This document shows, piece by piece, positions 32,055 through 40,228 of a stretch of DNA of 63,443 nucleotides. The translations under genes were made by a program, and so were the position numbers. The DNA lies in the IMG/VR virus record IMGVR_UViG_3300005253_000516, positions 1 to 63,443 of that record. One strand, given 5' to 3'. The DNA is from a virus. The notes below the pieces were generated by a model that saw nothing but the letters and a program-made list of their open reading frames with translations, did no database searches and was not told the DNA's origin. Each line of letters starts with the position of its first letter. Position 1 is the stretch's first letter.

Positions 32055-32400
32055 CTATCACATTCTCGGCGTCAACAGGTACGGCACGGCTGCCCAAGTC
32101 GTGATGCACTTTGCCGTGCCTGACGCAAACAACGACGCCGGCGTGAACTATCGCGTTGCATTGGTAGAGATGCTGGGCGGCACAGCTAGCGCGGTGCCGG
32201 GGCTAGACGCTGGCGAGCAGACACAACTGGACACCGGCGAGTTCTGTGAGCATTCGCTGACGTTCCACACGCACAGCGGCGAATCGTTGGTACAGAAACG
32301 CGCGCGCCTCGATGCCAGATGGACGGTACTGGGCGCAAGCGTGATTGCGGAGCTTGCGATTCGCCTCAGTGTGTGGGGCTATGAGAGGATCGTACCATAA
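32047..32400 (+). CDS. Structural protein (117 aa, putative)
   Basis: ATG overlaps the previous stop by 8 bases. Beta-rich (ADYHILGVNRYGTAAQVVMHF) with a helical C-terminus. Context suggests a small virion protein. No family recognised. Confidence 0.6.
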   Translation: MADYHILGVNRYGTAAQVVMHFAVPDANNDAGVNYRVALVEMLGGTASAVPGLDAGEQTQLDTGEFCEHSLTFHTHSGESLVQKRARLDARWTVLGASVIAELAIRLSVWGYERIVP

Positions 32401-32882
32401 TGGCAAATGAGATCCTGCAGAAACCGTCAACGCAAATTAACTGGGGTCCAGGTGGCGCGACCTACGCCATGACGCTGCTCAACATGCTTAACAACGTTGG
32501 GCGTATGGGCGTCAAGCATGACAATGGAGCCGTCCACGCGACGCGGTGGCGATGGTATTACACGGTGCGTTTCCAAATTGCGCCCACATTCGGGAATGTG
32601 GTCGAGATTCACATAGCCTATTCACACGACAATACGCTCTTCGATGGTGAGCATACTGGCACAGATGCGGCCATGGCTAGCGCGGAACAGCTTCCGAATA
32701 TGCAATGGATCGGCAATCATATATGTCGCAATAACGCAGTTGCCCAGTGGTCTGGTGGAATCTTCCACATGCAAACACGGTATTGCGCGCCACTGGTTTA
32801 CAACATCAGCGGCCAGCAATTCACGAATGCCGCAGCGGAGCATGAACTTATTCTTGAGCCGATTATCGATGAGATACAGTAA
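32400..32882 (+). CDS. Structural protein (160 aa, putative)
   Basis: TAATG overlap. Contains TRWRWYYTVRFQIAPTFGN and VVEIHIAYSHDNTLFDG, suggesting a jelly-roll-like beta domain. Shares the coupled string with 32047 and 32882. Possibly a fibre-associated protein. Confidence 0.6.
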   Translation: MANEILQKPSTQINWGPGGATYAMTLLNMLNNVGRMGVKHDNGAVHATRWRWYYTVRFQIAPTFGNVVEIHIAYSHDNTLFDGEHTGTDAAMASAEQLPNMQWIGNHICRNNAVAQWSGGIFHMQTRYCAPLVYNISGQQFTNAAAEHELILEPIIDEIQ

Positions 32883-33724
32883 TGCCGAGACCGATCCCGC
32901 ACTTTGGGCCACCAACAGTTCACTTTGATCTAAATACTGAATCGTCACAAGCGACGGACCTGATCGGATGGTGGCCGCCTTTAGCAAGTCGCGGAATGAA
33001 CACGCTTCGAGACCGCAGTTCCATGAGCATACATGGAGCTTTTGTCGGCAATCCGACGTGGCAAGCGATCCAACAGCAGGGATGGTGTCTGGATTTCAAC
33101 GGGGCAGCGGATTATATCAACTGTAGCGATTCGCCACAATGGGATGCATCAGATGACCTTACCGTGGCACTCTGGGTGCATCCCGATGCTAGGGTGGGAT
33201 TTGAAACAGTGGCGGGGCGTTGGGATGAGCCCCCAAATCCGAACAATCGGGTATGGGCTATCACTTTCACTAACCTTGATGCTATCCGCTTTGATACAAG
33301 TGACACCGGGCTTTTTATAGGCGGTAATGCTGCCGTCACCGGAAACAATGTTCTCACAAACGGCGTATGGAATCACATCGTTTGTGTGCATGATTCTGGG
33401 GCTACAACGAACACAGTGTATGTGAATGGCATTAGCCAGGCTATAGCCGCTGGGGCTACAGCAGGGTTATTAGATACTGATATTCCGTTACATCTGGCAC
33501 ATTCTATTCTATTTGGAGGATTCGCCACATTCTACGACGGCCGCCTTGGAGATGTGCGAATTTCAAATAGGCCCTTCGCATTTCCAGAGGTATTAGATCT
33601 ATTGAAACAACCTTGGGATCTCTACAAGACGCCGATGGTCCCGCGAGCACGGTCTCCGCTAGCCTTTCTCGCCGAGCGTGGCGTGCTCCGTGGCGCTTGG
33701 CGCGGGATTATGAGAGGGATGTAG
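32882..33724 (+). CDS. LamG / concanavalin A-like virion protein (280 aa)
   Basis: TAATG overlap. GWCLDFNGAADYINCSDSPQW, LTVALWVHPDARVGFETVAG, NHIVCVHDSGATTNTVYVNG and GRLGDVRISNRPFAFPE are strong LamG-like signatures. Probably a glycan-binding tail or capsid appendage. Ends with a basic motif and runs directly into the fibre gene. Confidence 0.8.
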   Translation: MPRPIPHFGPPTVHFDLNTESSQATDLIGWWPPLASRGMNTLRDRSSMSIHGAFVGNPTWQAIQQQGWCLDFNGAADYINCSDSPQWDASDDLTVALWVHPDARVGFETVAGRWDEPPNPNNRVWAITFTNLDAIRFDTSDTGLFIGGNAAVTGNNVLTNGVWNHIVCVHDSGATTNTVYVNGISQAIAAGATAGLLDTDIPLHLAHSILFGGFATFYDGRLGDVRISNRPFAFPEVLDLLKQPWDLYKTPMVPRARSPLAFLAERGVLRGAWRGIMRGM

Positions 33725-35479
33725 ATGGAAGTCCTGCGCAAGTACAACGTACAGAAAACGATCTATTTCCCGCTGATTGAGACGGGTGGTGAGGATTATA
33801 CGGGCGCCGCGGTGCATGTCGCTGGCGACTCGCAGCGATCCTTTGACGGGGCGGCTCCCAACAACTCGACCAACGCCTTCGCCCATGTTGCCAACGGCAT
33901 CTATAGCCTCGCGCTGACGGCCGCGGAGCATCAGGCCGAGATCATCGTCATCACGATCATCGATCAGACAGGGCCGAAAGTTTGGCAGGATCAGACGATC
34001 ATTGTCCAGACCTATGGCAATCCGGCGGCGAGCTTTGCATTTGATCTTGATACTGCAACGGTGGTGGCAAGCTCAGTGGCGGCTGGCGGAATAACCGCCG
34101 CGAGCTTCGCCGCAGGCGCCATCGACGCGGCGGCGATTGCCACAGATGCTATTGATGCGGATGCCATCGCTGCAAACGCCATTGGTGCCGCCGAAATCGC
34201 GACAGACGCAATAGATGCGGACGCGATAGCGGCCAATGCCATCGGGACGAGCGAGATAGCTGACAATGCCATCACCGCCGCAAAGATCGCCGCCAATGCG
34301 ATAGGCGCAAGCGAGCTGGCCACAGACGCGATAGGGGCGGACCAGATTGCAGCCAACGCCATAGGGGCCTCAGAGCTTGCAACTGACGCGATCGGCGCAG
34401 CTCAAATCGCGGCGAATGCTATCGGGGCTGCTGAAATCGCCAACGGCGCAATTGATGCGGCTACATTCGCAGCCGGCGCCATTGATGCAGCAGCGATTGC
34501 CAACGCCGCCATCGATGCCGCCACCTTCGCGGCTGGAGCTATAGACGCTGCTGCGATAGCTGCGAATGCGATTGGCGCGAGTGAACTAGCAACGGATGCC
34601 ATAGGGGCAGCGCAAATAGCGGCCAACGCAATTGGGGCTGCGGAAATTGCAGACGGGGCCATCGATGCCGCGACTTTTGCCGCAGGGGCCATCGACGCAA
34701 CGGCTATCGCAGCAAACGCCATAGGGGCCAGTGAGATAGCCGACAACGCTATTACAGCGGCAAAGATTGCTGCCGACGCAATAGGCGCCAGCGAGATAGC
34801 TACAGACGCTATTGATGCGGATGCGATTGCAGCGAACGCTATAGGCGCATCGGAGATTGCCAATGATGCAATCACGGCTGCTAAAATCGCGACCGGGGCT
34901 ATTGATGCTGACGCAATAGCTGCAGACGCAATCACGGCGGCGAAGGTTGCGAATGGCACCATTGATGCTGCCACGTTTGCGGCTGGGGCCATCGACGCGA
35001 CAGCGATAGCCGCCAATGCTATCGGAGCATCTGAACTCGCTGACAACGCCATCACTGCTGCAAAGATAGCAGCGAACGCCATCGGAGCATCAGAACTCGC
35101 GACTGATGCCATTGGGGCTGATCAGATCGCAGCGAATGCGATTGGGGCAGCAGAGATTGCAACGGGAGCCATCGACGCGGATGCGATAGCCGCAGATGCT
35201 ATAACAGCAGCCAAGATAGCCACGGACGCGATTGGCGCGGACGAACTAGCGGCGAGCGCCGTCACAGAAATTGCAGACGGGGTGCTTGACGAAGTCTATG
35301 AAGGCACAGAGACATTCCGGCAATATCTCAGACTGACGCGCTCGGCGTTGGTAGGTCTGCTCTCGCGTCTTGGCAACATCTTGCGTTTCCGAGATCTCGC
35401 CGACAGCAAAGACCGCATCGTCGAAACGACAAACGTTGACGAGGAGCGCGTGATCGTTGTGACGGACGTGACACCGTGA
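33725..35479 (+). CDS. Repetitive tail fibre protein (584 aa, 39 decapeptide repeats)
   Basis: Residues 1-120 form an N-terminal attachment domain. Residues 122-511 (34088-35257) are exactly 39 repeats of ten residues with Ile or Leu/Phe at positions 2 and 7, for example AIGASELATD or AIDADAIAAN, i.e. an underlying period of five. Residues 512-584 form a C-terminal domain. Such Ala/Ile repeats occur in phage tail fibres and should form a long regular shaft. Codons are varied, so the DNA repeat is diverged while the protein repeat is kept. Confidence 0.8.
   Translation: MEVLRKYNVQKTIYFPLIETGGEDYTGAAVHVAGDSQRSFDGAAPNNSTNAFAHVANGIYSLALTAAEHQAEIIVITIIDQTGPKVWQDQTIIVQTYGNPAASFAFDLDTATVVASSVAAGGITAASFAAGAIDAAAIATDAIDADAIAANAIGAAEIATDAIDADAIAANAIGTSEIADNAITAAKIAANAIGASELATDAIGADQIAANAIGASELATDAIGAAQIAANAIGAAEIANGAIDAATFAAGAIDAAAIANAAIDAATFAAGAIDAAAIAANAIGASELATDAIGAAQIAANAIGAAEIADGAIDAATFAAGAIDATAIAANAIGASEIADNAITAAKIAADAIGASEIATDAIDADAIAANAIGASEIANDAITAAKIATGAIDADAIAADAITAAKVANGTIDAATFAAGAIDATAIAANAIGASELADNAITAAKIAANAIGASELATDAIGADQIAANAIGAAEIATGAIDADAIAADAITAAKIATDAIGADELAASAVTEIADGVLDEVYEGTETFRQYLRLTRSALVGLLSRLGNILRFRDLADSKDRIVETTNVDEERVIVVTDVTP
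34088..35257 (+). repeat. 39 x 30-bp coding repeat of the fibre shaft
   Basis: 1170 bases, 39 in-frame units of ten codons, diverged at third positions but constant at the protein level. Recombination between units could change shaft length. Confidence 0.9.
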
Positions 35480-35667
35480 ACCATTGGGCCGGCGCGCATT
35501 GGGCAAGGGCGCACTGGGCGGCCGCCCACTGGACGGTTCCTGGACCGGCGGCGCTTATTTGCCTCACCGCGATAGTCATGGATGCGTTTGGCGGATATGG
35601 CATGGCCTTAGCGGATGCGTTTGGCGGCTACGCAATCACGGTGAGTGATGCGAGCTTCTGCCCGTGA
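35476..35667 (+). CDS. Small repetitive His-Trp protein (63 aa)
   Basis: GTGA overlap with the fibre gene. N-terminal HWAGAHWARAHWAAAHW, four HWA-type repeats, then Gly-rich hydrophobic repeats (DAFGGYGMALADAFGGYA). Probably a structural accessory of the fibre; no family recognised. Confidence 0.6.
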   Translation: MNHWAGAHWARAHWAAAHWTVPGPAALICLTAIVMDAFGGYGMALADAFGGYAITVSDASFCP

Positions 35668-35978
35668 CAGCCGGGCATGTCAACACCTACGTACTTGGCG
35701 ACATAGTGGTGCTCAGCGTAGCGTTCCGGGACCCAACGACGGGGGCGCTAACCGACCCGCCGGGGGTGAACGTGCTAATTCTATTGCCAGGCGTGCGGCC
35801 GGCTCTCGAGTTTGTGTTCGGCGTTGACGTGGAAGTGGTGAATGACGCGGTCGGATTGTATCACATGAACTATACGACAGAGCGCGAGCGCAATCATCGC
35901 TATCGTTGGGAAGGCACGGGGGCCATAGGCGCGGCAATGGAAGGTTCGTTCATCGTTTGCGACTCGGACTTTTTCTAG
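35664..35978 (+). CDS. Hypothetical structural protein (104 aa)
   Basis: GTGA overlap. A beta-sandwich-like sequence (GDIVVLSVAFRDPTTGALTD, HRYRWEGTGAIGAAMEGSF), resembling small Ig-like phage proteins. Possibly a virion accessory protein. Confidence 0.6.
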   Translation: MTAGHVNTYVLGDIVVLSVAFRDPTTGALTDPPGVNVLILLPGVRPALEFVFGVDVEVVNDAVGLYHMNYTTERERNHRYRWEGTGAIGAAMEGSFIVCDSDFF

Positions 35979-35985
35979 GAGTGAA

Positions 35986-36438
35986 ATGACCTGTAGCGGA
36001 GCATACGCAATGGCAGAGGAATACGCCCTGTTTTGGTGCCTGGACTGGCCCCCAGACGATTGCGCCGTTCAAGAGCGCATCGAACTGGCCTTGCGCGTCA
36101 CGGCTGGCCGCATCCATGTAGCCAGGTCCTCGGTAGGCGCTTGCGATTGCAGCCTCTCGACGGAGAGCCTGCAGATGCTCAAAGAAATGAACATGCAGCT
36201 TGCGGCCATCCTCTACAACTGTCCGTGCGGGGCGGCCAGAGGGCGGCTATCGGATGACATGAAGCAATCCCTGCTGCTCAACATCACCGAAATGCTCAAC
36301 ATGATTTCAGACGGTAGCTGGGAAGTCTGCGACGGTGAGACGGGCGCGAACTTTCCAGTGATGGCTACCGCCGAACGCGGCCTGACGGAGTGGAACGAAG
36401 CGCAGATCATCATCAATCGAGAATTGAGGGACGGGTAA
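35986..36438 (+). CDS. Head-tail connector-like protein (150 aa, putative)
   Basis: AGGAGTGAA precedes ATG. Helical with a Cys-rich middle (CDCSLSTESLQMLKEMNMQLAAILYNCPCG). Its place between fibre and tail-completion genes suggests an adaptor/connector. No family is certain. Confidence 0.5.
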   Translation: MTCSGAYAMAEEYALFWCLDWPPDDCAVQERIELALRVTAGRIHVARSSVGACDCSLSTESLQMLKEMNMQLAAILYNCPCGAARGRLSDDMKQSLLLNITEMLNMISDGSWEVCDGETGANFPVMATAERGLTEWNEAQIIINRELRDG

Positions 36439-36632
36439 TGCCAGAATGGACCAGCGCCGAGGAGACCACCCCACAGGATGGCCAGCTTGTCTACGTGTTC
36501 AACGAGGGCATAGGCGTCCAAAAAGGACGCTACGAAGAGAATGACCGGGGGAACATTTGGTCCCCCGACGGAAGCCTCGTTACACATTGGATGCCACGCA
36601 AACCAGATCCAGACGAAGGGGAAGCGGACTAG
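36438..36632 (+). CDS. DUF551-like protein (64 aa)
   Basis: TAATG overlap. PEWTSAEETTPQDGQLVYVF, GRYEENDRGNIW and VTHWMPRKPDPDE match the small DUF551 type found in many phages. Function unknown. Confidence 0.68.
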   Translation: MPEWTSAEETTPQDGQLVYVFNEGIGVQKGRYEENDRGNIWSPDGSLVTHWMPRKPDPDEGEAD

Positions 36633-36677
36633 ATGGGTTGAGGCGGGGGAGGCGGCAGTCGCCGCAGGCGGGCCGGT

Positions 36678-36938
36678 GTGGCTCGCGCAGTGGAATCAGG
36701 CCCGATCTTTGGCATGTACGGGCTGTCGAAGATCGAATATCTGGGAAGCCTAAAGGGTACGTGGAAGGGCTCCGAGACGTGCCATCCCTACCCGTTCGGG
36801 CCTGAGAAGCGTGTGAGTTGGGTCGATCCGCGCGACCAGGATGTGCTGCTAGAGCAGAAAGACGAGGCCGGGGACCCGTGGTTCAGATTGTTGAGCGAGC
36901 CGGAGGATTGGCGTGGTCGTACTCGTAAAGGCTATTAA
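36678..36938 (+). CDS. Hypothetical protein (86 aa)
   Basis: GTG start with a weak ribosome-binding site; the start could be the internal ATG at 36714. Soluble, with YLGSLKGTWKGSETCHPYPF. Overlaps the next gene by 26 bases. Likely a head-tail joining component by position only. Confidence 0.5.
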   Translation: MARAVESGPIFGMYGLSKIEYLGSLKGTWKGSETCHPYPFGPEKRVSWVDPRDQDVLLEQKDEAGDPWFRLLSEPEDWRGRTRKGY

Positions 36939-37440
36939 AGCGCCGCGCTTGCGCGACGATGCTATGCGCCTCGTGCTACTCAACGCCATGCGCAAGGCCG
37001 GGCGATTTCTGGTCAAGACCGATTTCAAGAAGACGACCAAGACGTGGAAACATCAGCCAAAGTTCGAAACGCTCATCAGCCTAAAGCCGCCAGGCCCGAC
37101 GATCCTGATTGGGACGGATGACCAGGTGTGGAACTGGCTCAACGAGGGCACGCGGCCACACGCGATATTCGCCGGGATCTTTACGGGCAAGAGCAACAAA
37201 AAGGCGCTAGCTTTTCCGAGTCGATTCAAACCAAAGACGAGAGTAAAGAGTCTCAAATCACAAGCAGGCTCAAGCGGCGGCCCGACAGTCGTTGTGCCGT
37301 TCGTACAACATCCTGGCACGGAGGCTAGAGAATGGGGTCAACTGATCGCGACGAAACGGCAACGGTGGTTTCAAAAGCAGATGGAGCGAGCGATGGCGGA
37401 CGCAGCCCACGCAAGCGGGCACGGCCAAAGGTCGCCGTAA
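36913..37440 (+). CDS. HK97 gp10-like tail completion protein (175 aa, putative)
   Basis: GTG start after GGAGGATTGGC. A basic helical N-terminus (APRLRDDAMRLVLLNAMRKAGRFLVK), then VWNWLNEGTRPHAIF and KALAFPSRFKPKT, and a basic C-terminus fit the HK97-gp10-type neck/tail completion family, which caps the tail at the head junction. Confidence 0.68.
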   Translation: MVVLVKAIKAPRLRDDAMRLVLLNAMRKAGRFLVKTDFKKTTKTWKHQPKFETLISLKPPGPTILIGTDDQVWNWLNEGTRPHAIFAGIFTGKSNKKALAFPSRFKPKTRVKSLKSQAGSSGGPTVVVPFVQHPGTEAREWGQLIATKRQRWFQKQMERAMADAAHASGHGQRSP

Positions 37441-37754
37441 AAGTCATATCGAAACGGACGGGCGGGGCGGCGTTGGTCGAATGGGACCACAAACGCGCCT
37501 ATGTCCCGACTGAGGAGGTGTCAAACGGCAAAGTGAGCGCGGACGCGTTAGAAGCGGCTGTGCCTGATAGTCTAGCCTGGGAAGAGCTGATCGAGATAAC
37601 CGTCACGCCCGCGATGGTTGCCGAGGGACTCTACCGGCGCAACATCTACAGGTACAGCGAACTATCACATCAAGCGGTAAGGGCGGCGTTCCTGGAGGCG
37701 CTTTCAGCAGATGCCACTGCCTTATTCGCGAAAGCTAAAGAGGTATCGAGATGA
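37332..37754 (+). CDS. Tail terminator-region protein (140 aa, putative)
   Basis: Overlaps the previous gene by 109 bases from the ATG at 37332; a later in-frame start is possible. Basic N-terminus (RSPRKRARPKVAVKVISKR) and a folded C-terminal part (ALVEWDHKRAYVPTEEV, LWYRRNIYRY-like). Position before the tube gene suggests a tail terminator or joining role. Confidence 0.5.
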   Translation: MGSTDRDETATVVSKADGASDGGRSPRKRARPKVAVKVISKRTGGAALVEWDHKRAYVPTEEVSNGKVSADALEAAVPDSLAWEELIEITVTPAMVAEGLYRRNIYRYSELSHQAVRAAFLEALSADATALFAKAKEVSR

Positions 37755-39304
37755 GTAGAGGTGTTACGGGAATTTTTGACGCATCTGGCGGCGCGCTGTT
37801 CACGCAGGTGGACGGTCCGCCAAGCGATTTGCAGTATCTTGGGTGCCACGATCTGGGTGATACCACCCAGCCGAAGGGCGACATCACGAGGCGGTTTTGC
37901 CCAGACCCTAACCGTCGCGGCCACTACCTGGTGTCTAGCCGCACGCAGGGTGCGGCGGGAGAGATCACCGGCGATATCAGCACGCCGCTGGGCAAGACGG
38001 CTGACTGGCTAGAAACACTAAACCGAACGAAATGCCGTTTTCCGCTGTATGTGCCGATGGCAGAATGCACGAGGCCGAACCAGTTCGTCCCGAACGAACG
38101 CGGCTACATCTATACGGATGTGGCCATCACAAACGTTACGCGCTCCAACAACGTCACGCGGAACGTCGATGGCGGCGCAGTTGAGGAGGCGGGCAAGACG
38201 TTTGCATGGTCCGCGGCGGACATCCTCGAGTGGCATGACACGGTGCTGACGCGGCGCACGACGGCCGAGGTAGAAGAGGCGCGCGACATCGTGTTTTGCA
38301 ACGAACAAGCGTGCCAGGGTATTTGTGGGCCAGCGGAAGCCGTATGCACGGACGGCGTAGTCGTTTATGACGCGATAAACCTTGGCATCGCGGAGGTACA
38401 GTATACAGCCGATGGCGGCATCACCTGGACGAATACCGCGGCGCAGCCGGCTATAGCCGATGAGGACTTGAGCTCTGTGGTCTGTATCCCGAGCGGTGTC
38501 GAGGGCATCACGCGGTGGCTGGTTTCTGTCGGGACCACGAACGCTGGTACTCCAGCGCAGATCTTCTACACAGACGATCTGGGCGCTAACTGGACGCTAG
38601 GAACCGCTGGCGCAGGTAACGCTGGGTTTATCCCCTGGAACGGCGGCCTCTTTGCCTGGGACCGGATGAATCTGTGGTGCTGCACTGACACCGGCGCTGG
38701 CGCGGCTGGCGATATCTTCAAGAGCACCGACGGCGGTGTGACGTGGGTATTGCAGCTCTCCACCGCGAGCGATGCCCTCAACTGCATCCGCTTTGCAAGC
38801 GCAGATGTAGGTCTTTGCGTTGGCGATACCAACGAGATCCAGTTCACCGACGATTCTGGCGCTCACTGGACCACGATCGTCGGCCCGGCGGCTCAGGCCG
38901 CTGTCGATGCGCTGACATGCGCGATCATCAACGAGAATAGTTGGTACGTCGGGTATGCTGACGGCGAGCTTTGGTACACCGCAGATGGTGGCGCCAACTG
39001 GAGCCAGCTCGCGCTGGGCATCCCTGCGGCAGGGCATACGATCACCGCTATCAACGACATGGGGCACGTCGGCGAGCACGTGATTTGGTTGGCCATCCAT
39101 GGCAATGACGGCGCGAATGAGGTCGGCTTTGTGGCCCGCTCAGTAACGGGCGGCGCAACCGGGCATTGGGAATACTCGCAGGCGCCGACTGACTTCGGGT
39201 CTGGCAACGGCTTCTCGGCCATCCATGTATGCGGCATCAATCAGGCGTTTGTGGCTGGTGGCGTCGAGACCACATCGTACATCGTGGAAGTCGCCGAGAC
39301 CTAA
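37751..39304 (+). CDS. Tail tube protein fused to Asp-box (BNR) repeats (517 aa)
   Basis: ATGA overlap. Residues 1-190 look like a tail tube or tail-sheet protein preceding chaperone and tape measure genes. Residues about 200-510 carry five Asp-box motifs (TADGGITW, TDDLGANW, STDGGVTW, TDDSGAHW, TADGGANW), the signature of BNR/sialidase-type beta-propellers. Such a domain would decorate the tail surface and might bind glycans. The fusion of tube and propeller is unusual. Confidence 0.72.
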   Translation: MSRGVTGIFDASGGALFTQVDGPPSDLQYLGCHDLGDTTQPKGDITRRFCPDPNRRGHYLVSSRTQGAAGEITGDISTPLGKTADWLETLNRTKCRFPLYVPMAECTRPNQFVPNERGYIYTDVAITNVTRSNNVTRNVDGGAVEEAGKTFAWSAADILEWHDTVLTRRTTAEVEEARDIVFCNEQACQGICGPAEAVCTDGVVVYDAINLGIAEVQYTADGGITWTNTAAQPAIADEDLSSVVCIPSGVEGITRWLVSVGTTNAGTPAQIFYTDDLGANWTLGTAGAGNAGFIPWNGGLFAWDRMNLWCCTDTGAGAAGDIFKSTDGGVTWVLQLSTASDALNCIRFASADVGLCVGDTNEIQFTDDSGAHWTTIVGPAAQAAVDALTCAIINENSWYVGYADGELWYTADGGANWSQLALGIPAAGHTITAINDMGHVGEHVIWLAIHGNDGANEVGFVARSVTGGATGHWEYSQAPTDFGSGNGFSAIHVCGINQAFVAGGVETTSYIVEVAET

Positions 39305-39323
39305 ACCGCATGAGAATCGCAAA

Positions 39324-39394
39324 ACGGGTTGCACTGTTTTGGCTAACGCGCGCTCGCCTTGGGGTATGCAACCCGTCCCCGTGGCGGGCGCGTT
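39324..39394 (+). promoter_or_regulatory. Structured leader F (stem plus pseudoknot) in the tail operon
   Basis: A perfect 10-bp stem pairs ACGGGTTGCA (39324-39333) with TGCAACCCGT (39367-39376). In its loop AACGCGC (39345-39351) and CGCC (39355-39358) are complementary to GCGCGTT (39388-39394) and GGCG (39383-39386) downstream. The element fills the 116-base gap between tube and chaperone genes, the largest gap in the tail module. It has no promoter, so it acts on the operon RNA, perhaps setting the ratio of tube to downstream proteins. Confidence 0.65.
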
Positions 39395-39420
39395 GTAGCG
39401 TAACACAGTAAGGGAGAGTC

Positions 39421-40119
39421 ATGATCGAAACATATACGACTGAAGACGGCTTGGTGCTCAAGCTCAAGCGGGTTACTCAAGTTCTGCTGAATGCCGTATC
39501 AGAACGCGTGAAGCAGGAATGGGCTAAGAATAATGAGCCAGTAGAAATTCCAACTTTCACAGTCGATGAAGGGAAGGCGGATGCGCAGAGATTCCAGCAT
39601 CGCGTCACGGAAAAGGGCAACACCCTTGATATCAAGGATGATCCCAAGCAGACGCGAATCAATCGTATCATGTGGGATGCACACAAAGACGCCTTGGAAC
39701 GGCTTGCTTCCGCGCAGCAAGAGGCGCAGGCACAAGCTATGTTTATGTTTGGGATCGTCTGCGACTTCCCGGAAGAGGGGGAATGGACTGCCCAACTGAA
39801 ATTCGCGGGGCTCGAAGTTCCTGAAGATCCTATAGAGAAACGGTTTGCGTACTTGTGGTACTACGCCCTCTCTGTCTACGACAAAAAGATGCTCATATCA
39901 ATCCTAGAGGTACTCAGCCTCGGCAAGATGGTCAAGCCGGAACAGATGTCACTCTTTCGTCGCCGGGCTGCAAGTGCAATGGACGGAATCGCGGAAGGGA
40001 TCTTCGACGAGGCTTTTGACGCCCTTGACGAAGCTGCCGATTCCCGCAGGGAGCTGGACGGTGAGCCTGAGCTTTCTGGAGGGGAGGACGGCGAAGGCGT
40101 GGAAGATACCGTGGGGTGA
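39421..40119 (+). CDS. Tail assembly chaperone, gpG-like (232 aa)
   Basis: AAGGGAGAGTC precedes ATG. An acidic helical protein between tube and tape measure genes, the usual site of the chaperone pair. It has DFPEEGEWTAQLKFAGLEVPEDP and a disordered acidic tail (ELDGEPELSGGEDGEGVEDT). It should chaperone the tape measure. The second chaperone frame overlaps its last 59 bases. Confidence 0.68.
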   Translation: MIETYTTEDGLVLKLKRVTQVLLNAVSERVKQEWAKNNEPVEIPTFTVDEGKADAQRFQHRVTEKGNTLDIKDDPKQTRINRIMWDAHKDALERLASAQQEAQAQAMFMFGIVCDFPEEGEWTAQLKFAGLEVPEDPIEKRFAYLWYYALSVYDKKMLISILEVLSLGKMVKPEQMSLFRRRAASAMDGIAEGIFDEAFDALDEAADSRRELDGEPELSGGEDGEGVEDTVG

Positions 40120-40228
40120 ATGGGAAGAAATGGACCCAAACGACAAAACTATGATGATGGCCGTTGACATAGCCGAGTCGAAGATGGAATCCTGGGAGAC
40201 GATAGTAGCCGAGAGGAACCGTAAGTAG
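40061..40228 (+). CDS. Second tail chaperone frame, gpT-like (55 aa)
   Basis: The GTG at 40061 has AGGGAG seven bases upstream, so independent initiation is possible. The product AWKIPWGEWEEMDPNDKTMM continues with AVDIAESKMESW, typical of the T part of chaperones. It lies in the +1 (or -2) frame relative to 39421, so a gpG-gpT fusion would need a +1 or -2 shift, not the usual -1. Its stop overlaps the tape measure start. Confidence 0.6.
   Translation: MSLSFLEGRTAKAWKIPWGEWEEMDPNDKTMMMAVDIAESKMESWETIVAERNRK

Noticed and set aside
34402-35112. Reverse-strand Ala-rich frame
   Set aside because: Mirror image of the decapeptide-coding repeat of the fibre gene.
39310-39411. 33-codon frame starting just after the tube gene
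   Set aside because: No ribosome-binding site; the stretch is better explained by paired RNA segments of leader F.
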